DNA from: Ipomoea triloba
Taxonomy: Eukaryota > Streptophyta > Magnoliopsida > Solanales > Convolvulaceae
Assembly: GCF_003576645.1 (NCBI RefSeq)
Contig: NC_044917.1
Coordinates: 17,390,955-17,454,954 of the forward strand
DNA: 64,000 nt
Reading direction: 5' to 3'
Positions 56,590 to 64,000 of this stretch are shown piece by piece. Below the pieces are notes generated by a model. It worked only from the letters and a program-made list of their open reading frames with translations, did no database searches and was not told the origin of the DNA. Numbering within the stretch: the first letter of the stretch is position 1; every line of letters starts with the position of its first letter. The translations under genes were made by a program, and so were the position numbers.

Positions 56590-59500
56590 CTAAAGAAGTA
56601 ATCTATCAACCCATTCATCAACTAAATATTGGCACCATATGTCTCTAACTTCATCAATTTCTTTTTGATTGTATGGAAATCTTCCTTGTCTCTCCAAAAG
56701 CTATAAAGTTTAAAAGAAAATAAAAAGAATTAATAACTTAGTATTTTAAAAAATATGAAGGAGATCGAAAGATATTTTATTAAAGTACTTGCCTTATTCA
56801 TTCCCTAGCATGTTCCCAATGAAATGATTTCCAAAATAAATTTCATCACATAATATCCGCATTCGGTACCTCCTCTTTGTATGGCACACTACATTTAAAA
56901 TAATTAATATAATTAAGGTTTTATTAATAAAAAACAATAAGATATATGTACTTACCGAACATGTAATCCATTTTACTTGACGACTTGCTTTCTTTCCACC
57001 TATTATGCTTGTTGCCTTCAAAGACCTATTAATATAAGACATATAAAATATACATAAATGTTTGACATCACTATGTTAATAATAAGTATTAATTATATTT
57101 ATAAATTTACATACGTTTCAACTATATCTTTAATATCATCACGTGGCGGATTACCAGTGAAATCAAACCAATAAATTTCATATAATTTAGGAAAAATAGC
57201 CATCAACATCCAATGCCCCCTACAAATAAGAATTTTATTAGTTTATAGTATATTATATATAAGGTATTGTATTTTAAAACATAATCAAATGCTTACTCGA
57301 AATTATATGGGCCTAAATAGCAATCTTTCATCTCACCATATCCCATGGTTTCACTTATATAGTTTATCCTCTCATTTCTAGTCAACAGTTTCGGTTGAAT
57401 CCAACTTGGATCTAAAAATCCATACTTGGTTTGTGATTGAAAACCATACTGTTTATAAATACCCCTGCTCACAATTAAAAGCAATCATATAAATTACTAA
57501 TAATTATGTTAAATAAAATTAAAACTATTTTGATCAAATAATACTAAAAACATATTACCTTATAAAGAACTGAATAATAGAAATATCTAAGGTATCCATA
57601 TTCAATAAGCGCATGATTTCCAAACTCTCAAGTTGTAATTCATAATCAATTTTACCCACAACACCACGAGGCATTTGCGTCACCACATTGTGTTCAAGAC
57701 TACAAGCAATCTTGTATGCCTTTCTGCATGCTCTACTCAGAGAATCCGGATAAGCTAAAGTCAATGCATGATGATGAGATTTCACAACTGATTCAAAAGT
57801 CGATTTGGTCTTTCCTTTTAACTGTCCATTTTAATATAAATAACAATTATTATTTTAAAAAAAAGTCAATTGTATACTATTTTAAATACAAATACATTTA
57901 TAGCGTACATACCTTATCAGCTTGAGTACATAACTCTGTCAGCTTCTTTGGCCAAATAATAAACTGTTGAAATGCAGAACCTACAAGCTGAACTTCACTG
58001 GTGGGGAATGGTACCTTTGCACGTGGATCAATGACTTTGTCTATGCTCACCTTCACTTGATCTACATTTAGTGTAACCCCATGAACTTGTCCACCACTGT
58101 AGGCTATCCCAAATGCTACTGGACGTCTAGTGGGGTCTTCCAAGTACAATTGGCATCGTGCCCCTAACTGCATTAATTAATGAAGAGTCATAGAAAATAT
58201 ATCTTACTAAATAATAATAATAATAAGATTAAATATAAACAATTACTTGACGCCGGTAAATCAGCAAAAGGGTCTGGGGAACTAGCTTTTTGACTATCAT
58301 TTTGTGGTGAAACATGCTCACATATGACATCATCCTGCCTTGATTGTGCAGCTTGATGAAGAGGAGTCTGCATATTACTGAATTGTTGCATCATTTTAGC
58401 CATCCGTGCTTCTAATTGTTCTTGAAGTCGTGCTTGTAATTGTTCTTGAAGTCGTGCTTCTAATCGTTCTTGAACTCGTGCTTCTAATCGTTCTTCAACT
58501 CGTGCTTCAAATCGTTCTTCAAATCGTGCTTCAACAGCAGCAACAGCAGAGTCAACCATTCGTTTAACGTCTTCTGTAGGCGTGTGAGGAGTACGTTTTG
58601 CATTACCAAATACACTTTTTATACCATATCCTCTTCCCATGCCTCTAACACGGCCAAGATGCTCATCAGTACCTAGCGCAGCAGATAGTATATCTTGTCT
58701 TCCTGATGCAACGAATGATCTTTGAGAAGCTTCCATCTCAAGAGAATCCTAGCATTTATAAACAATATTTAATAATTATATGTGTAAATAAAATTACCTA
58801 TTAACATAGAAAAGAAAGTTGTAACTTACCATTTTTTCTACGACCACTCTAGTCGCTTCACTGTGAATATTTCCAGACTTGTCCATTCTTGCTCTCTTCC
58901 ACTTTTCATGTCTACGTGGAGGAGATGGGGGACTAATTGTATGTGATGGATCTGAATCTGCCATGTCTTGTTGTTCTTTCATCTTCTCATCCATCATAAT
59001 TTTTTCCAATCTTTTATAACCTCCTCGAGATAAATTATGTGGATGAATATTCTTAGCTTGTATTTCTTGATGCTTTTTTCTTTTTGCCTACATATAAACA
59101 AAACATTAAATAGCAATACATAATATAATTAACAAACTTATCAAATTGAGCTAATAATTGATAGTAGAATAATGATACCTCATATTCTGGACCTGTATGA
59201 AGCTGCACAAACTCATTCCATACCACTGGATCAAGGAATGAGTATTTATCACATGGATTCATATGTGACAAATTGCCAAATATATACTTGCTAGTCAATT
59301 TTGTTTTAAAATCTTTCCACCGTTGACCCGCATATTGTATCCAATGCTTCTTCATATCATCTGTGTTGGGATTATCGTAAGTACTCTGCAAGAAAAAGTT
59401 ATTTATTAGTATCCAATGCAATTATATTAATTTATTTGGTAAATAAAAATCTAAATATCAAAAAAGGTTACCAGAATTTCTTCCCAAACATTCTCCTTAG

Positions 59501-59773
59501 TATCCATTGGAACATTCGCCCATGACTTTATTGTGATAGAAACGTTAATACGTGCCACTAATGCCGCATAACTTGAAAGTTCCGCTCCGGTTGGCCCAAG
59601 AGGATGCATTCCATCAAATTGAACTAGCTTCTTTCCTAAAGTATTACGCCCTAGAAAGACTTTCTTCAAATGAGTCGCCCCTCTCGTCTTAGTACCAGTA
59701 TCACTACCTTGAGTTGAACCAGTACCTCGGGTAGTACTATCATCAGTAGGATTATTTGATGAATCTATAAGCC
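56590..59773 (-). CDS. CACTA TNPA-like protein: Transposase_24, DUF8039 and Ulp1-like protease domains
   Basis: About eleven exons on the minus strand total roughly 2.3 kb. Exon 59,773-59,472 encodes GRNTLGKKLVQFDGMHPLGP; exon 59,385-59,179 encodes HWIQYAGQRWKDFKTKL and NPCDKYSFLDPVVWNEFV (Transposase_24, plant Ptta/En/Spm). Exon 58,750-58,247 encodes ALGTDEHLGRVRGMGRGYGI then a long coiled coil of EERLEARVQ repeats. Exon 58,167-57,914 encodes CQLYLEDPTRRPVAFGIAYS (DUF8039). The last exons encode PYNF, HWMLMAIFPKLYEIYWFDFT and QRGGTECGYYVMKFI, in which His, Asp and Cys of a C48/Ulp1-like peptidase can be recognised, ending VRDIWCQYLVDEWVDRL and TAG at 56,590. One apparent TAG (56,815-56,817) precedes the last exon unless splicing avoids it. 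It follows the TNPD gene on the same strand, as in En/Spm where both products come from one transcription unit. The exact 5' exon is not clear. Confidence 0.82.
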
Positions 59774-60208
59774 TGTTCAAATAGAAAAATTATTAGATGA
59801 AAAACTTTAAAACAAGTCATGCGTGAAATAATATTAAATGAAAAAACTTTAAATGAAAAAAAATATATTTAAATATTACAATAATAAAACTTTAAAACAC
59901 AGTAAGAACTTAAAGAATTACATGAAATAATCAATGCTCCCATATCCCTTCATTATGATCATCCCGTGATGCATGCACTTCATCTATTTCATTGTCTACA
60001 ATAATCGGCAATAAACATGAAGAAAATGGCGGTATTTCCTCAACATCAACGTCTTCAATCCCATCTGTAGTAATTTGTCTCTTCCCATGAAGAACAACTG
60101 ACCATTTTTTATCAGAAGGATCACTAACATAAAATACTTGTTTCCCTTGGGCTGCCATTATGAATTGCTCATTTTTGTGACCTTCCCGATTAAGATCTAC
60201 AAGCGTAA

Positions 60209-60433
60209 ATCCTAACTCATCAACTTTCACACCATGTTTGCCATCAACCAATCCTAACTCATCAACTTTCACACCATGTTTGCCATCAACCCATCTACAT
60301 CGGAACACCGGGACCCTGAACTTCACATCAACCCATCTACATCGGAACACCGGGACCCTGAACTTCACATAATCAACCTCCCATATTTCTTCCGGGACCC
60401 TGAACTTCACATAATCAACCTCCCATATTTCTT
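60209..60433. repeat. Three successive exact 42-bp duplications in the transposase gene
   Basis: ATCCTAACTCATCAACTTTC starts at 60,209 and 60,251; ATCAACCCATCTACATCGGA at 60,285 and 60,327; CCGGGACCCTGAACTTCACA at 60,350 and 60,392. Each has a period of exactly 42 and each starts before the previous one has ended, like a staircase. They insert 14-residue duplications in DUF4216. Confidence 0.95.
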
Positions 60434-62988
60434 TAATCACACCATAATATGACAATTCTGCAATTACAGGATTTTTATCTTTTGAACTACTGAAATACAT
60501 TGAATTGGCAACTAAAGAGACTCCACTATTTTGCATAGTGCTTTTTTCATCTTGAGCTTTTGTGTAGAAAGAAAATCCATTAATGTCATATCCATTATAA
60601 CATACGACTTGCATACTAGGACCATGAGCTAACCATCGTATAGTTTCAGAAACATTATTATTTCCAAGAACTTTATTTTTGAACCAACAAATAAAAGTAC
60701 GATTATGTTCGCTCACAATCCACATGTCTGCTCTTCTGGGGTTTTGCTCCCTAATTAAGGCCTTGTGTTCATCTAAATAGGGTTCGACTTCACTTGTATT
60801 ATGCAAGATGTATAAGTGTACTTGCTCAACATCTTCATGGGACATAGTATGCATTTTGGGATGTCGATGACCCTTTCCATCAATTCTTCCTTCATGTTGA
60901 TACTTTGGAACACCAATTGCCTCTACCCCTGCCAAATATTCAGTACAGAACTCAATAACCTCTTCAGCAATATAACTTTCAACAATAGATGCTTCTGGCC
61001 TATATCGGTTGCTCACATAACCTTTTAAGACTTTCATGTACCTTTCAAATGGGTACATCCACCTCAAATAAGCTGGACCACACTCTCTGATCTCTCTCAC
61101 CAAATGTACAATCAAATGAACCATGATATCAAAAAATGCAGGTGGAAAATGCATCTCTAGCTGACACAGTGTAACTATAATGCCATTCTGCAATTCATCT
61201 AATTTGTCTAGATCAATGACTTTCGCACAAATTGCATTGAAAAAGAAACAAAGTCTGATGACGGTATATCTCAACTTTTTAGGCAATATGCCTCTAACAG
61301 CCACTGGCAATAGTTGTTGCATTAAAGCATGGCAATCATGAGACTTCAATCCCACCAATTTCAAATCTCGGATATTAACAAGTCTACTGATATTTGATGA
61401 GTACCATTGTGGTACCTTCACCCCACGTAAACATTCACAAAAACTTATTCTCTCCTTTCTTGACAAAGTATGAGCAGCTGGAGGCAAATATGTCTTCTTA
61501 TCACCACTGCGTGGAGCTAATGAAGGTCGTATACCCATTTCAATAAAGTCCAATCTAGCATTGAGACCATCTTTAGTCTTACCTTTTATGTCTAAAAGAG
61601 TTCCAACAAGACTATCACACACATTTTTCTCAACATGCATCACATCAATACTATGTCTGACATCAAGTGTCTTCCAATATGGAAGATCNCACCGGGACCC
61701 TGAACTTCACATAATCAACCTCCCATATTTCTTTAATCACACCATAATATGACAATTCTGCAATTACAGGATTTTTATCTTTTGAACTACTGAAATACAT
61801 TGAATTGGCAACTAAAGAGACTCCACTATTTTGCATAGTGCTTTTTTCATCTTGAGCTTTTGTGTAGAAAGAAAATCCATTAATGTCATATCCATTATAA
61901 CATACGACTTGCATACTAGGACCATGAGCTAACCATCGTATAGTTTCAGAAACATTATTATTTCCAAGAACTTTATTTTTGAACCAACAAATAAAAGTAC
62001 GATTATGTTCGCTCACAATCCACATGTCTGCTCTTCTGGGGTTTTGCTCCCTAATTAAGGCCTTGTGTTCATCTAAATAGGGTTCGACTTCACTTGTATT
62101 ATGCAAGATGTATAAGTGTACTTGCTCAACATCTTCATGGGACATAGTATGCATTTTGGGATGTCGATGACCCTTTCCATCAATTCTTCCTTCATGTTGA
62201 TACTTTGGAACACCAATTGCCTCTACCCCTGCCAAATATTCAGTACAGAACTCAATAACCTCTTCAGCAATATAACTTTCAACAATAGATGCTTCTGGCC
62301 TATATCGGTTGCTCACATAACCTTTTAAGACTTTCATGTACCTTTCAAATGGGTACATCCACCTCAAATAAGCTGGACCACACTCTCTGATCTCTCTCAC
62401 CAAATGTACAATCAAATGAACCATGATATCAAAAAATGCAGGTGGAAAATGCATCTCTAGCTGACACAGTGTAACTATAATGCCATTCTGCAATTCATCT
62501 AATTTGTCTAGATCAATGACTTTCGCACAAATTGCATTGAAAAAGAAACAAAGTCTGATGACGGTATATCTCAACTTTTTAGGCAATATGCCTCTAACAG
62601 CCACTGGCAATAGTTGTTGCATTAAAGCATGGCAATCATGAGACTTCAATCCCACCAATTTCAAATCTCGGATATTAACAAGTCTACTGATATTTGATGA
62701 GTACCATTGTGGTACCTTCACCCCACGTAAACATTCACAAAAACTTATTCTCTCCTTTCTTGACAAAGTATGAGCAGCTGGAGGCAAATATGTCTTCTTA
62801 TCACCACTGCGTGGAGCTAATGAAGGTCGTATACCCATTTCAATAAAGTCCAATCTAGCATTGAGACCATCTTTAGTCTTACCTTTTATGTCTAAAAGAG
62901 TTCCAACAAGACTATCACACACATTTTTCTCAACATGCATCACATCAATACTATGTCTGACATCAAGTGTCTTCCAATATGGAAGATC
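60392..62988. repeat. 1297-bp tandem duplication with a single N at the junction
   Basis: Bases 60,392-61,688 and 61,692-62,988 are the same at an offset of 1300 bp, and their translations are identical over more than 400 residues. The junction contains one N (61,689). Confidence 0.95.
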
Positions 62989-63800
62989 AAAGAATATTGA
63001 TTTCTTTTTCCACGGACTCTTCTCATTTGATGGTACATCAACATTAGATTTTGATCTCTTACCTCTTTGAGATTTAAGTTTTTGAGTCTTACCAAAAGTA
63101 ACATTGATATAGTCTACGCGTTCATAAACTTGAATCCCAGTTAATGGTTGTGGAGCATCTGTATAGTCTTGTACCCCATTGAAAGCTTTTTTAATCTTCG
63201 ATAAGGGTGAAATTTATCTAGAAATCTTCGATGCCCCATGTAGACTGTCTTTCTACCATGAACAAGTTGATGATAACATGTATTATCTTCACATATGGGA
63301 CATGCCTTATGTCCTTTGACACTATATCCAGATAGGTTTCCATAAGCTGGAAAGTCATTGATTGTGCAGAAAAGCATTGCATGCAACTTAAAACTCTCTT
63401 TTCGGTATGCGTCAAACACTAACGCACCTTCATCCCACAAACTTTTCAAGTCTTCAACCAAAGGCGCCAAAAAGACATCTATATCATTTCCTGGTTGTTT
63501 TGGCCCAGAAATCATTAAGCACAATAATATGTATTTGCGTTTCATACACAACCAAGGAGGTAAATTATAAATAACCAACATAACTGGCCACGAGCAATGT
63601 TTGCTACTTAGGTTCCCGTGAGGGTTCATACCATCAGTACAAAGTCCAAGCCTAAGATTTCTCGGCTCGTGACCAAATTCAGGAAATGCATTATCAAATG
63701 TTGTCCATTGACGAGAATCAGCCGGGTGTCGAAGCTTGCCATCAGAAATTTTTTGATCTGCGTGCCATGTTAAGTTTTTCGCGTCGCTTGGTGTTGGTTT

Positions 63801-64000
63801 TATGACTATGGGGTAGTCAGTCGGCAGGCCAACACAACCGTAAAATCAACTGATATCGTACAGAATATTTGAACAGTATCGTAAAGATAGAACAATAATG
63901 GTTTTATGAACAATACACCAGGAAAATAACCATTAGAAGAGAGAGGTGAGTCACAAACGGACTACTTAAATACCAAGTCTCATCCAAAGATTTTCCTAGA
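63801..64000. other. Unassigned sequence at the window end
   Basis: Transposase similarity fades upstream of about 63,800. The remainder has no long frame; it may be intron, leader or another insertion. Confidence 0.35.

Larger units (their letters stand above)
59931..63800 (-). pseudogene. CACTA TNPD-type transposase (Transposase_21, DUF4218, DUF4216), assembled with duplications and a frameshift
   Basis: Minus-strand reading from about 63,800: LTWHADQKISDGKLRHPADS, LRLGLCTDGMNPHGN and WPVMLVIYNLPPW (Transposase_21 / tnp2 family, the catalytic part), GHKACPICED, then after a one-base loss in an A run (63,187-63,192) AFNGVQDYTDAPQPLTG, HSIDVMHVEKNVCDSLVGTL, SHDCHALMQQLLPVAVRGIL and YLRWMYPFERYMKVLKGYV (DUF4218), and VDYVKFRVPVFRCRWVD and FYVSDPSDKKWSVVLHGKR (DUF4216). 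The stop is at 59,931. This is the normal order of a plant CACTA transposase. As assembled, a 1.3-kb part appears twice (60,392-61,688 and 61,692-62,988) with an N at 61,689, and three 42-bp duplications lie at 60,209-60,433. If these are assembly errors, only the A-run frameshift separates this from a complete frame over the visible part. Confidence 0.88.
55805..64000 (-). mobile_element. CACTA (En/Spm-type) DNA transposon, one end in the window
   Basis: The terminal inverted repeat starts CACTACTACAGAAAACACC at 55,805. Inward lies about 450 bp of subterminal repeats. Two genes typical of plant CACTA elements follow on the minus strand: a Transposase_24/DUF8039/Ulp1-like gene (56,590-59,773) and a TNPD-type transposase (59,931-63,800). 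The other end is not seen and may lie beyond the window, so the 3-bp target-site duplication cannot be tested. Confidence 0.93.

Noticed and set aside
60816..61028. Plus-strand frames inside the transposase gene, repeated at 62,116
   Set aside because: They are antisense shadows of the DUF4218 region and recur only because the block is duplicated.

Overview
This is repeat-rich nuclear DNA from a flowering plant, probably a eudicot. It is AT-rich and crowded with nested transposable elements: Athila/Tat-like and copia LTR retrotransposons, solo LTRs, an L1-type LINE, a Helitron, MULEs and Pack-MULEs, hAT derivatives and a CACTA element. It carries broken pieces of plant genes with introns. The sequence does not let me name the species. 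I see no convincing intact single-copy host gene, and no rRNA or tRNA gene.

Layout. Bases 250-1360 hold a non-autonomous element whose second copy lies inverted at 47.9-52.0 kb. Bases 1.4-3.1 kb hold a fragment of the maintenance DNA methyltransferase MET1 abutting a Helitron helicase pseudogene that is itself split by a hAT element. Bases 3.4-5.2 kb are a Pack-MULE with a perfect 9-bp target-site duplication (TSD), carrying a MAKR6-like gene fragment. Bases 6.9-11.4 kb are a decayed tandem array of the MET1 3' end (motifs IX and X), broken by a foldback element, MITEs and an assembly gap. Bases 11.39-18.28 kb are one Athila/Tat-like retrotransposon that contains an L1 insertion in its 5' LTR and a MULE-type MITE in its 3' LTR. 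Bases 20.8-21.1 kb are an L1 tail. Bases 21.8-33.1 kb are a copia element split by a 9.5-kb Athila/Tat-like element, which itself holds a solo LTR, with a hAT in the copia remainder. Bases 34.2-36.4 kb are a degenerate tandem array. Bases 37.1-40.9 kb hold two solo LTRs. Bases 41.3-42.6 kb are the BAH-domain part of a MET1 pseudogene, partly repeated inverted at 47.2-47.9 kb around a gypsy-type LTR and leader. Bases 48.2-51.2 kb are a solo LTR of that same family. Bases 52.05-55.8 kb are a copia-type LTR, primer binding site and non-coding interior. From 55,805 to near the window end lies a CACTA element on the minus strand, with a Transposase_24/DUF8039/Ulp1-type gene and a TNPD-type transposase gene.

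Two themes stand out. First, pieces of a MET1-type methyltransferase occur at many places, some in tandem and some inverted, amid the repeats that such an enzyme normally helps silence. Second, exact 42-bp tandem duplications occur in unrelated sequences, and a 1.3-kb exact duplication ends at a single N. Both look like assembly artefacts and affect how the CACTA transposase gene should be read.
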